Both the position numbers and the translations under genes were made by a program. A stretch of DNA of 64,000 nt from Nephrocerus scutellatus. Its lineage: Eukaryota; Arthropoda; Insecta; Diptera; Pipunculidae. The DNA is taken from NCBI GenBank assembly GCA_947095585.1, contig OX352763.1, positions 47,927,981 to 47,991,980 of the forward strand. Direction: 5' to 3'. This document shows positions 20,097-30,541 of the stretch, in pieces; the stretch's first letter is position 1, and every line of letters begins with the position of its first letter. The notes under the pieces are model-generated. The model did no database searches. It was given only the letters and a program-made list of their open reading frames with translations, and was not told the DNA's origin.

Positions 20097-20131
20097 ATTT
20101 TTAAATTCTCTATATTAACTTCACTTGCCCG

Positions 20132-20171
<40 letters not shown>

Positions 20172-20616
20172 CAAATCTTGTGATCAATTTTTAATCCACT
20201 TCCTACAGCCCGATTTTATTGAAATTTTGCACACATGTATATCTCCCAAGACATTTCTATTAAAATTTGAGGCCCCTCGGGCCGCAGGGTCGGGGGGCTC
20301 CCATACAAATATTTTACAAAATTTACCTTATTTTCTTTAAATTTTTTACACATGTGTGTCTTCGATGGAAAACACTTTTTGTAAAAATTTGGAGCGATCG
20401 GCCCCTTGGGGACAATTTTTAAATATCGCTATATCGCATCAGATCACGGCAAAGTCTGAGCTCTGTGCTTTGTGAGCAGCGCTGTTCGCTGCCGCTGCGT
20501 CATTTGGTGAATGATTTTGCCACAAAACGAGCACGCAGTGTGTGTGTGTGTGTGTGTGTATCCCCGATTAGAGAATTTACAAGAAAAAATTTAATTTTTA
20601 TGGGTTGTTTTTTTAT
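20097..20616 (+). mobile_element. ACATGTG-family element inserted in LINE RT (unit 2)
   Basis: The cleanest copy for defining the borders. LINE codons ...AAA ATT ATT CTC stop at the left, and ATA TCT CCT TTC resume at the right. The element's ends are TTTTTAAATTCTCTATATT and GGGTTGTTTTTTT. It carries (GGCT)n at 20133-20171 and (GT)n near 20540. Confidence 0.9.
20133..20171 (+). repeat. (GGCT)n microsatellite
   Basis: About ten perfect repeats, slightly longer than the partner tract at 15596-15630. Confidence 0.97.
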
Positions 20617-21512
20617 ATCTCCTTTCCTGACACACATTTTTAATACCATCCTAACAAAGTCTTGTTATCCCAAATTATGGAAAGCTTCAAAAATAATTCC
20701 AATTCTGATGAAGTCAAGTAAGCAACAAAAAGAATACCGACCAATTTCCATCCTACCTTTCATCTCCAAAGCATTTTAAAAAATTATGAGTCGACAAATT
20801 ATGACGTTTTTGGAAACCCATAGCCTGATAACACCGACGCAATCTGGTTTCAGACCAAAACACAGCTGCACAACAGCGCTTCTTAAAATAACTGATGACA
20901 TACGGCAGCAAATTGATAATAATTTAGTTACAACTCTGGTTTTACTGGATTTCTCCAAAGCGTTTGACACTGTCTCGCATAATATACTTTTGAAAAAGCT
21001 TAAGAATTTTTTCTTTTTCGAAAACTCAGCTTTAACGCTACTTGGACAGTACCTTAGCCACAGAACTTAAGCAGTTTATGCGAATTGCAGGCTATCTGAT
21101 TTTCTCCCTACCGCTACTGGTGTGCCCCAGGGATCAATATTGAGACCACTCTTGTTCACGCTATTCAACAACGACCTTCCCCCTTTACTCAAGTATTGTA
21201 ATATTCATATGTACGCAGACGATGTGCAAATTCATTTAAGCTACCGAATTGGCATGGTTGAAGATGCAATGGCCAGAATAAATGAGGATCTGATGAGTAT
21301 AGCATAGTGGTCTAGAGAAAATCACCTTAAACTTAATGCTAATAAATGTCAGGCAATTGTTATTAGTAATACTGCTATTGATATGTCATACCTGCCAAGT
21401 ATCGAACTTGAGGGGAAAACATTGAACTACGTTAACACAGTAAAAAATTTGGTAATTTTTAACCAAACACTATCGTGGGATAATCATCTGTCTAACTCAG
21501 TTGGTCGAATAT
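20617..21512 (+). pseudogene. CR1/L2-like LINE reverse transcriptase (unit 2)
   Basis: Same RT as 16079-17262, with the same three nonsense codons and the same motifs (LLDFSKAFDTVSHN, GVPQGSILRPLLF, MYADDVQIHLSY). It stops after HLSNSVGRI at the join to the second LINE, so the C-terminal part is absent. Confidence 0.9.
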
Positions 21513-22372
21513 ATGAATACAAAATATTCAGAGGCGGAAGCGGTAAATATTTACGCAACGAAATGTGGTACCTTCAAGGCGAACGTATTGAAATAGTGAG
21601 AGAATACAAATACCTGGGAGTTCTGATAAACGGCAACCTCAATATGAAAAAACACCTCAATGCAAAATTATCGGAAGCAAAACGTGCAATATCATTCGTT
21701 TGGAGTCGCTGCATTGTTAACAAAAGCATAAACCACAGCTCAAAACAGAAAATATTTTCTGCAACATCAAAATCGATTTTATTATGCTGTCATTAATAGG
21801 ACGAGATTGATACGAGAGATGCGTGAGAGATGCTCGGAGCTCGCAACATAGAAAATACTACGCGCAACTCGGATATGATCTGCAAGATCAAACAAACTTT
21901 ATAAACAGCAACTCAATCGACAAAATAAATTTAATATTAAAAGTAAGAGGTTAGCTGATCGCACTCAATTTCATTCCGCATCGCCCTGAGCTACCAATCC
22001 TTTGCGATATGTGTAACCTAAATGTGAGGGAGGATGTTTTCCACGTTATAGCTATATGCCCTATTTGAAAATAATACCGTCTGGTATACTTCGTGGCAAC
22101 TGAGATGGATGAGGAGAGAACATTGAGCATTCTTAACGGAGAATATGAGTGGAACGTGTTATACAACTACACTAAGAAGGCTTTAATAAATAGAAAATGT
22201 ATCGTGGAGGAAAGTTTTTAAAGTAGAAAGGCCATTATAATTAGTTCTCGTTATATTATTGTTAAAATACTTTATGCGAATATTTAAAATTTATAAATGT
22301 ACTATATTGGTAAACTCATATTTTATGTATAGAAATCCCAAATGTCAATCTGGTAGACGGTCAATAAAGACC
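21513..22372 (+). pseudogene. Second LINE 3' part (unit 2)
   Basis: Copy of 17515-18358 with the same frames, including YLQGERIEIVREYKYLGVLI and the CDMCNLNVREDVFHVI zinc-like cluster near 22010. Here its open frame is fused in frame to the end of the first LINE's RT, giving a 137-codon chimeric frame (21383-21796). That frame is a join artefact with no expected function. Confidence 0.7.
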
Positions 22373-22439
22373 AAACCTAAATAGGCTCGAAAATGTTTAA
22401 TTATGTACTAACTTATCTTTTTATGAAATAAAAGTCTTA

Positions 22440-22625
22440 TCTAACTAACTGACTAACTAACTCAGTCTTGGTCTTGGTCTTGCAACTGAATGGTCTTGCT
22501 TTTATTGAACCCCCACAAGAACCGCTTAAGACCCCTTTCAAGACGCCATTAAGACTGAAGATCGCCTCAATACCCCTTAAGACCCCACTCAAGACCCTCT
22601 AAAACCCTCGTCAGAACCAAATCAA
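22440..22625 (+). repeat. Degenerate AAGACCCC minisatellite
   Basis: A short ACTAACTGACTAACTAAC tract is followed by about eight loose copies of a ~19-bp unit, with the word TCAAGACCCC or TTAAGACCCC in each. A comparable repeat on the other strand lies at 49040-49312. Confidence 0.75.
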
Positions 22626-22976
22626 GATCTTCCAATTTTTGACAGAAAGTGTTGTCACCGGAGATACATATGTGTGCAAAGTTGGAATAAAATCGGGGTT
22701 TTTTGAAAAAATATTATATGGAAGCCCTAGGCCCTTCAAATTTTAACAGAAACTGATGTTATCGGAGATACACATGTGTGGAAAGTTTAAATAAAATCGG
22801 GCTAATTTTAAAATAATTTATATGGGAGCCCCTCGGCAAAATTTTAATAGAAAGTGTCGCCATTGGAGATACACATACACATACACAGACACACATGAGA
22901 TACACAAGTTAGAATAAAAATAGGCTTTAGGAAGTGGGTTAAAAATATAATATAGAGAATTTAAAAACAATAATTA
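22626..22976 (-). repeat. ACATGTG-family fragment, inverted
   Basis: Three degenerate units with GGAGATACACATGTGTG-type cores, then GGAAGTGGGTTAAAAAT and ATATAGAGAATTTAAAAA, which is the reverse complement of the family's left end. A short CACATACACA tract replaces the microsatellite. Confidence 0.8.
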
Positions 22977-24714
22977 TTTGCTGCTTTGGTATTAGCACAA
23001 AATTAAATTATCTTTATAAAAGATAGTTTTTATTAACGGAAGCTAGTAGAAAAATAATATAAAATTTGAACGTATGTTTGTTTGTCTATAAATTATAAAT
23101 ATATATAAATTATGACCGTTGGTCGTATCAATTCAATTATTTCAAAAATGCTTAACTGTAAGCATCCTAAGGAAGGAAGCCTCTTATTAAGATATATCGC
23201 TTGTTGTTTCAATTAAGGGTGGAAAATCTCGACAGTTTGATACTCCCAAGGAGCTGTTCTGTGTCCAATGCAGTACACAATGCAATACACAATTTCGATA
23301 ACATTTCCCTGTTCTCTGTACTGCATATTGATATGTTGATATAGCTACATATATAGATATAGTTTGAAATAAAGGTAATTTTTTTACTAAAAAAAGAACT
23401 TGTGAAATTCTAAAGGGCGTATTTTTACTGAATCAATCGACTGCGCGAATGGGGTTATATACTCTAAAATTATATTTGATAAGCTCTTTGAAAATATGGT
23501 TTGATATTATAAACAAACAAAAACAAATCTTAATGTGTTATTAAAACAGTATTTAGCCCAATAATATTTATTCTTAATTCTATTTTTATTCTAAAGATGG
23601 CACTGTAACACTGCCAAATATATACTACTTGTTATACAATACGATAAACGATTCTGAACCGGATACATATCTTATTTTTATTATTACATAACATCTGATC
23701 AAAAATCATTATCAAAAATATCAAGATGAAAAATACGAATTTAATTGACACCAATAACCATTATGCAAAAGTTTGTATAAAGTAAAAAAAATTTAATTTT
23801 TTTCGTTAATTTACAATTTACATTTAACAACATCTTTTCAGTTTTTGATTTAAATTTTCCTAATAATATTGTGCACTAGTTTATTTCAACTTTAATAACA
23901 TACAGTTATTCTACAGGTTTAGTAATAAGAATTTATATATGTTTAGCAAAAAATTTAAATTAGAAAATGTGGCCTAGATTGGAGGTAAACCTGCCGCTCA
24001 TGTTATTAGCTTGTATCCCGACGTAAATGACGCCGTCTAACATGAAAGTTTCAATCTTTTAGAACGAAATACATGCATTTCCCACAAGTGTAAAACTAGC
24101 TTAAGTGACAAATTATTCGCGGCTTCTTTTATCGGTAAAAGATCAAACGATTATATTGAAAGAATGAACTCAAAAATGAAATGTACCAGATGTCGGTATG
24201 TCCTTGTAAAAGAGTTGAAGAAGGACTTATAGTAAACCCAGTGCTGAAAACAAACTATAGCAATAACAGTAACAAAATTATGACTGACTTGCAGCTCTGA
24301 TATAAATACGTACAAGCGAACGAACTGTCAGCAAACCTTTTAACCAGCGTGAGAGGTAGCTTATTACAACCCTGGTCACTTCTCACTGAAATAAGAGTAC
24401 ACTGATCTTAGCTTTTGCTCATTGACAATTATTATCGAAATTTATTATTCAGGATTCAATCTGTGCTCAATTTATAAATTACAAGTTAAGAATTTCAACC
24501 ATTTCTTACTATTATATATACATCGCGTGCATCTTCATCTTATTTCAATGAAAGGAAAATTGAAGTATTGGTTAAATTTAATCAACGCCTACCGACGGAT
24601 GCAAAATTAAAGGTAGACAATGGCGGTTAAATTTTGTGAGAAGAAAGTAGCTCAAATGTTGTAATCTACCATACAATGCCGAATTTAATGCTATGGTTGA
24701 AAGATGAAATCGAA
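22977..24714. other. Unassigned AT-rich DNA
   Basis: About 1.7 kb without a recognisable gene. Near 23970-24230 a short protein-like stretch (SLYPDVNDAV, then FAASFIGKRSNDYIERMNSK) can be read across stops. It might be a relic, but I cannot assign it. Confidence 0.5.
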
Positions 24715-25078
24715 CATGGGCACTGGGGCCCAAACACTTTCAAATTCTTGCAAAAGGTGTTCTCATCGGAGATACACATGTGTACAAAATTTTAAGATAA
24801 TCGGGTTAATTTTTTAAAAAATTCATTTGGGAGCCCATCTGCTCTGGGGCCCGATCACTTCCAAATTGTTACAAAAAGTGTTGTCATCAGAGAAACACAC
24901 GTGTACAAAATTTGAATAAAATCGGGTAATTTAAAAAAAAATATATATGTGAGCCTCCCGCACCAGCGCTAGCGGCCCGGCCCGATCACTACCAAATCTT
25001 AATAGAAAGTGTTATCACCGGAGATACACATGTACGCAAAGTTTGAATAAAATTGGGTTTTTTTTGTATGTATACCCT
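24715..25078 (+). repeat. Three ACATGTG units
   Basis: Units at about 24720, 24850 and 24980 contain GGAGATACACATGTGTAC-like cores and GGGGCCCGATCACTTCC. They are immediately followed by a SINE. Confidence 0.85.
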
Positions 25079-25079
25079 A

Positions 25080-25350
25080 GTGGGCGCCATGGCTCAGTGG
25101 TAATGCGCATGGGTACTGAGCAGGATGTTCGTGGTTCGAATCCCAGTAACACCAAAAGTATTTTTCACGGTGTCCCACCTCTCGCGAATGTCTGACAAAC
25201 GTTTGGAGAGTAATAACTTGTCACAGAAAGCTTCTCAATTCGCCGTTCGGGACTGGCCTTAAATTGTAGGTCCCTTCCATTTGTGTTCAAAAATATACAT
25301 GCGCAGCACAAATGGTCGCGAGAGATGTCATTTATATGCCGTCGCGATCG
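25080..25350 (+). mobile_element. tRNA-derived SINE, copy 2
   Basis: It starts GTGGGCGCCATGGCTCAGTG with an A-box-like word at 25090-25101 and a B box GGTTCGAATCC at 25133-25143. The body matches copy 1 (ACACCAAAAGTATTTTTCAC, AATTCGCCGTTCGGGAC). It ends near GTCGCGATCGG. RNA polymerase III transcription is expected from the boxes but is inferred. Confidence 0.9.
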
Positions 25351-25698
25351 GACGTGCTGTGTGCCTCGTTTCGGCACAAACACAGCAATAATTGCAATCA
25401 GCAAACAATAGAAAAACCGGTTCTAGTGTGCCAAAAATTATTAGTGCAAAGTGCAGTGTGTGGTTCCGTTCGTCCTATCCTCTATCCAGCTAAACTAAAG
25501 AATTGGAAAATTATGTTGTTGTATGCTTGCATACGCAATGTGATGATCTTATTCTTTTGTAATTAAATAACGGATTGTGAGTGTTTGTTTCTTATGGTGA
25601 TTTAACTCATTTTGTCGTGACTGGCAACAATTTGTGTTGATAATCCATTTTGAGACATACTCTTCTCAATTCGATTTAAATAAGCTGTAAGTTGTGTT

Positions 25699-26481
25699 TT
25701 GTGTGTTTGTTCTGTTGTAGTTATGTGTGTTTTCATAGTGGATCTCAGCAACATACGTGGGCTGTGTGTTTGTTCTGTTGTAGTTATGTGTGTTTTCATA
25801 GTGGATCTCAGCAACACACGTGGGCTGAGAACGAATTCTTTCTCTGTGTTTAACTATGTTCATGTCCACAGGCCAGCAATTCTGGCACTGAGTGAAACTA
25901 AGGTATTTGATAATTCTGATTTATCGGAATTAAATCTGCCTGGGTATAGCTTGGTCCCATTATTCATTTCTCTCGACGCGGACTCACAATCTATGTCCGC
26001 AGTGATGTTGCGTTTCAGCTTTTGCCTCAATTTAGCCAAAGTTCCAAACCGAAATTCAATTTCATTTGGCTCAAGGTTAAGGTGCAAGAGCGCAAAATCT
26101 ACTACAGTTTCCTTTAGAGAAGCCCCCACTTAGACAGTGTTTCAACCCAGAGTGAGTTTGATGCACTGTCTGATTCAATCTCAAGAATTGACACAAAACA
26201 TGAAATCGTTGTTGCGGGTGATTTCAATTTACACAATTCTGGGTGGCTTCGCCATTCTGGCCAGATAACACCCGAAGGAAGGTGTGTTGAGTTTCGAGTT
26301 TAATCACGTTACTCTGCTTGTAAATGAGCCTACCCGAATACCTGACATTGCATATCATTCCGCTAACACCCTTGAGTTGTTCCTTACCTCTCGTCCTGAT
26401 AAATACTCCGTCAATGTATTATCGCCTCAAGGCTCGTCAGACCATTGTGTAGTATCAGCTAAAGGAAGGTGGATGGTATGA
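25699..26481 (+). pseudogene. LINE A endonuclease, broken
   Basis: The apurinic-type endonuclease nicks target DNA. It shows the strand LSNIRGL (duplicated, see below), RPAILALSETKV with the catalytic Glu, the word VAGDFNLHNSGWL near 26213, and SVNVLSPQGSSDHCVV near 26415 with the final Asp-His pair. Between 26125 and 26284 the frame is shifted. The N-terminal 63 bp are tandemly duplicated. Confidence 0.85.
25701..25826 (+). repeat. 63-bp tandem duplication in LINE A endonuclease
   Basis: Two copies (25701-25763, 25764-25826) differ by one base (ACATACG versus ACACACG). The period is 21 codons, so the frame is kept and the first endonuclease strand is repeated. Confidence 0.95.
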
Positions 26482-26936
26482 CTTGAGCTGTAAAGAGGCT
26501 TCTGGACTAGAAAGGTATGCTTTCGGTTTTACAAAGCAAACCCTACCGAGCAAAACCGAAAAAAGTTTAAACGAGCAAGAAATGATTGCAATGCCCATCT
26601 TCGGTGAGTCAAATTCGCCTACAACCAAAAATTAAGGCAAAAAATACTACAATGTCCCAAAGGTAGTAAACATTTCTGGTCTTTCATGAAAAGAATCAAA
26701 AATACAGCCTCGTCGTCGATTCCAACGCTCATTTATAAGGACATTCCAGTTGTCAGCTCTATAGACAAGGCCAATCTGTTTGCTGCGCATTTGGCAGCTA
26801 GCTCTACGCTCTATGGGACAGATATTTATTCGTACTCGTGCAGTTGCTAGAGTTTTAAATGATCTCAATACTCACAAAGCCGCTGGACCAGATGGTATTT
26901 CTCCATTAGTTCTGAAGAGGTGTTCTTCCATTACCA

Positions 26937-28364
26937 TTGCGTAAGCTTTTCCATCTATCCTATAATTCTGGACTCTTCCCGAAAAGTTGGAAAACAGCAT
27001 TTGTCCAGCCCATACCCAAAAAAGGCGAGCCGTCGTCTCCTTCTTCGTACCGACCCATATCACTTACATCCATTCTTTCCAAGGTCATGGAAACGCTGAT
27101 CAATTATCAGCTTAAGAAATACCTTGAAACCAACGAAATCCTTAATGACCGGCAGTATGGATTTCGTGGGCAACGTTCTACTGGTGATTTGATGGTATAT
27201 CTCACCGAACAGTGGAATCGATCTTTGCATCATTTTGGAGAAAGCAAAGGTATTGAACTCGATCTTTCTAAGGCATTTGACAGAGTTTGGCATCAAGGTC
27301 TTTTGTCTAAAATGCGTACTTATGGAGTCAATGATAAACTGCTTCGTTGGATTAGAAGCTATCTTTTGGACCACTCAATTCAAGTTGTTTTTGACGGTTT
27401 CAAGCCTGAAATACACCTTGGCGTTCCCAAGGGCTCTGTTCTGTCCCAGACACTCTTTCTCATTTTTATTAATGATCTCTTATCTGTGACTTCTAATCCA
27501 ATTCACTCTTTCGCTGACGACAGCACTCTCAGATTCTCATATAAGTTTGAGGAACGTCCCTCCACCTCTGATGTGAAACTCAAACAACTTCGTATGTTAA
27601 GCACGTTAAATTCTGACCTTGACAGCATAATACAATGGGGAGAAATCAATAGAGTAGAATTTAACGCTTCCAAAACCCAATGCTGTCTCCTGTCGTCCAA
27701 GCGAATCCTAAACCCCATGCCATTATCCATGGATGGCACTTGCATTAAGGAAACTGAAAATCTCGCAATTCTCGGTATGTGCGTTAACGACAAGCTTCGT
27801 TGGAATGACCACATATTTACCGTCGCTAAAAATGGTGCGAAATGTTTAGGTTTTCTAGCCCGGTGCAAGAAATATTTCACTCCCTCTGATCTGGCTACCA
27901 TATACAAGACTTTTATTCGCCCAAAACTTGAGTACAATAACCATATCTGGTCTGGTGCGCCTAAGACTACTTTGCATCAGCTAGATAGAATACAAAACCG
28001 CGCGATAAAACTTATCGGTGACGAAAATATAGCGAAATCAATAGATTCGCTTGAACACAGCAGGAACGTTTCTTGCTTGTCACTGTTTTATCGCTTCTTC
28101 TACCAGCGGTGCTCAAAAGAAATAGCCAGCTGTATGCCACCTCTCCTTGAATTCAACCGCAATACTCGTGGCGCTCTAAATGCTCATCAATTTACCCGCA
28201 AGCCCATCTTCGGACGTATAGTTAAATTCAGGGATTCGTTCTTCAGCCGTACAACACGTATGTGGAATGCTCTGCCAAGCTCTGTCTTCCCACATCACTA
28301 TGATCTACAGGTATTCAAAACACTAGCTCATAGACATCTCCTCTTTTCTCCTCCTCTTCCTTAA
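26937..28364 (+). CDS. LINE A reverse transcriptase, long open frame (copy 1)
   Basis: A 475-codon uninterrupted frame. RT motifs are SYRPISLTSILSKVMETLI (about residues 37-55), QYGFRGQRSTGDLM (73-86), LDLSKAFDRVWH (108-119), GVPKGSVLSQTLF (162-174) and the catalytic SFADDSTLRF (191-200). The thumb and C-terminal region follow, with WNDHIFTVAKNGAKCLGFL, YKTFIRPKLEYNNHIWSG and RMWNALPSSVFP near the end. The fingers (NTHKAAGPDGISPL, at 26870) are in another frame because of an 8-base deletion near 26930. The first codon used here is therefore not a real start, and the enzyme is N-terminally cut. Confidence 0.93.
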   Translation: MRKLFHLSYNSGLFPKSWKTAFVQPIPKKGEPSSPSSYRPISLTSILSKVMETLINYQLKKYLETNEILNDRQYGFRGQRSTGDLMVYLTEQWNRSLHHFGESKGIELDLSKAFDRVWHQGLLSKMRTYGVNDKLLRWIRSYLLDHSIQVVFDGFKPEIHLGVPKGSVLSQTLFLIFINDLLSVTSNPIHSFADDSTLRFSYKFEERPSTSDVKLKQLRMLSTLNSDLDSIIQWGEINRVEFNASKTQCCLLSSKRILNPMPLSMDGTCIKETENLAILGMCVNDKLRWNDHIFTVAKNGAKCLGFLARCKKYFTPSDLATIYKTFIRPKLEYNNHIWSGAPKTTLHQLDRIQNRAIKLIGDENIAKSIDSLEHSRNVSCLSLFYRFFYQRCSKEIASCMPPLLEFNRNTRGALNAHQFTRKPIFGRIVKFRDSFFSRTTRMWNALPSSVFPHHYDLQVFKTLAHRHLLFSPPLP

Positions 28365-29431
28365 CGCTCACGCTGCGCCAAGCATATAGCCGAGCATTAT
28401 AAGGGTGCGAACCCCTTGAAGCGTGCGCGACTTATAAAAAAAAAAGCCTCAGCCTTACACCTACCATATCATATGGTGTGACTAATCTAAGAGATGAGCT
28501 ACCTCCTTAATGAAGAATAGTATGTCCTTAGTAGCAGAGTTTCTTAACTCTGCTGATGACGAACTTCTGGTGAATACGCCTCCTTAACCAAACACCATTA
28601 AACCAGTTTGCACGGTCTAATATTTCTTCCTCAAACAGCTGACCATAATGTCGGGGGTAGTGCAAAATACGTCTCTTTCAAAAATTGAGTCAAGTATTTT
28701 TATGTGTCCCTCATGATAACCTAGTTTGTACCTGCAGCTTAATAGCGCATCTAGTGGCCATCTGCCTAAGAGAGGATTTGTAAGGGTTAAAGCTATATGA
28801 CATCTTCTAATGCCACCGTAGGGCTGGCACTCATGGCACCCCTGATACCGAGACAGGCAATTCTTTGAAGCCTCTAAAGTTTAGTTGCCCTTGTCCTTTC
28901 AAGAACTTTCGGCCACCAAACGACGGTCACGTACCGCCTCGCAATCATTGTATACATCCAGTGTATCATTTTAGGATTTATACCCCAAGTTTTGCCTTAA
29001 TGACGTCTGCTGGCACACATTCTCCCAGTAGCGCGTTCGATGGCATTGATTTGAGAATTCTAGCTAAGCGTATATAAAAGATAACTCAAAGATATTTAAC
29101 CTCACTGCAATTAACTAAATTGGTGCCTTTGACAGTGATAGGTCCTAGATTGACCAGTCTTCTTTTTGTGAAGCGTACTAGAACGGTGTTGCAATTATTT
29201 GCTGCACCTTTCTAAAACGCGTAGTAAGGCACCTTGCATAAAAATTACTAATCGTCGTGCTGTGTTTACCACTAACAAGAATCGGCAACTCGTTGGCTAG
29301 AAGTTTGTCGATGACTAGTGTCCACAGGAGGGGGACAAGACTTTTCCTTGGAGACAACCCTTATCCATTGATTGCTCTAGTATTCGATACCTCTGCTACT
29401 GATTCCTTTTGCTGTTGATGCATAGCCAGTG

Positions 29432-29704
29432 TTATCGAAGTTCGCCCTCAATGTCTAGGAATGCACACAGAGACACTTCCTTGCTTTTACCGTTCCTGTA
29501 TGCAAACTGACTTGAGTAAAGAGGGGTAGACAAATCTAGCCAGCCTCTAATGTGCACATCAATTAGTCTCTCCATGGTTTTGATGACAACTGATGTTAGA
29601 CTTATAGATCTATAGGATTTAGGCAGCTCACTAGGCAATTGCGTATTGGTTTTGGGATAAATATTACATTTACCTGTTTCCAGGTAGTAGGGATGTACCC
29701 CCAA
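29432..29704 (-). pseudogene. LINE C reverse transcriptase fragment (unit 1)
   Basis: It reads LPKSYRSISLTSVVIKTMER and LIDVHIRGWLDL, which is the conserved YRPISLTSFLLKTMER-type finger region of LOA/R1 elements. It then jumps to CAFLDIEGELR, the start of motif A. The palm between is shortened. Confidence 0.8.
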
Positions 29705-29870
29705 TTGTAGCTTGCTCTAAATAAAGCAATCATGCCCGACAGGATGAGATCGATTGTCTTTTGTAGAAGAGCAGGAAATGGTACCTTAGATGCCGGGGGC
29801 TTTAAATGGGTTAAAGGAGCATACTGTCCATTTAACCTTATCCGGACTGAAGATGTTAGAGGATAAGATG

Positions 29871-30149
29871 TTACTCTACTAGCAATACAGACCCTTTAGT
29901 CAGATGCGTTAGGGTACGTGTATAGTGCACGATTAGACGAACCTGATTTCTTACGAGTGCCTTATGGATTCGTGCCGCCACTGGCATTTCGGCAATGTCT
30001 TCGCAGTATTTCCTCCATGAGGCCAGTTTAGATCGTCTTAATTCTGAACTATACTCTGTGAGCGAAGCTATATTGCTCCTAACTCTTCGTACGTTTAGCA
30101 GAGTTGAAGAGTTTTCTAACACACACGATGTTCTGGGTTCTCCACTCAT
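29871..30149 (-). pseudogene. LINE C endonuclease-RT linker (unit 1)
   Basis: It contains SSELRRSKLASWRKYCEDIA and ARIHKALVRN, a linker seen between endonuclease and RT in LOA/R1-like LINEs. No catalytic motif is in it. Confidence 0.65.
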
Positions 30150-30312
30150 TTGGAACTTCTACTAAATTTTGGAATTGGAAGAAAGTTAGTATTTGCGCTG
30201 ATCAAACTCTCTCTTCCTTTACCCGGGCTAGGGACCGGTGCGCTAATCTTTTAACAAGAGCTTTAGAAAGTGGATTACAAATTTATTGCAAGATTCCGCC
30301 AGCCATGATAGA

Positions 30313-30541
30313 CAGGTTTGTTGGCTGGTGAAATCTTGTGACCAGTTTTTAACCCACTTCCTAAAGCCAGCTTTTATTGAAACTTTGCATACATGAATAT
30401 CTCCGTAGACAACACTTTCTGTTAAAATTTGAAAGTGATGGGGCCCATACAAATATTTTAAAAAATTTACCTGATTTTCTTCAAATTTTATAACATGTTA
30501 CTTACGAGAAAAATTTTAATTTTTATGGGTTGTTTTTGTAA
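30313..30541 (+). repeat. ACATGTG-family remnant (unit 1)
   Basis: GGTTTGTTGGCTGGTG stands where the microsatellite should be. It is followed by AATCTTGTGACCAGTTTTT, one unit and the right end GAGAAAAATTTTAATTTTT to GGGTTGTTTTTGTA. Confidence 0.8.

Larger units (their letters stand above)
19587..21520 (+). mobile_element. CR1/L2-like LINE, interrupted (unit 2)
   Basis: Copy of the LINE at 15041-17500, split by the same inserted element at the same position. It ends abruptly at about 21512, where it is joined to the second LINE. The sequence just before the insertion, AAGTTTGTTAAAATTATTCTC, is intact here but rearranged in unit 1. Confidence 0.85.
18487..22372 (+). repeat. Tandem segmental duplication A, unit 2
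   Basis: Second copy of the 13960-18360 segment. It lacks the 525 bp that hold the first LINE's 3' end and tail, and so joins GGTCGAATA straight to TGAATACAAAATATTCAG of the second LINE. It differs otherwise by scattered single bases and microsatellite length. Confidence 0.95.
25351..28440 (+). mobile_element. jockey/CR1-like LINE 'A', copy 1
   Basis: The most complete copy of this family. It has a leader, an endonuclease (25700-26480), a linker (26500-26850), RT (26840-28364) and a 3' end with an A run near 28436-28445. Frameshifts break it into pieces. ORF1 is not seen. The 5' border is uncertain and may lie anywhere between the SINE and 25690. Confidence 0.88.
28450..30150 (-). mobile_element. 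LOA/R1-like LINE 'C', minus strand (unit 1)
   Basis: On the minus strand 30149-29871 gives the linker (ELRRSKLASWRKYCEDIAEM), 29704-29432 the RT fingers and palm, and 29400-28500 scattered thumb pieces such as LQRIACLGIRGAM. The catalytic YxDD box is not visible, so a deletion has removed it. The element is strongly decayed and lacks a clear 3' end. Confidence 0.75.

Noticed and set aside
21383..21796. 137-codon fused frame as a new gene
   Set aside because: It is a join of two LINE parts made by the 525-bp absence in unit 2, with no conserved function.
25080..25155. tRNA gene
   Set aside because: A and B boxes are present, but the cloverleaf arms do not pair properly and a conserved SINE body follows. 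It is a SINE head.
28865..29077. 70-codon plus frame, and its duplicate at 34294
   Set aside because: Antisense to the decayed LINE C; no protein-like feature of its own.
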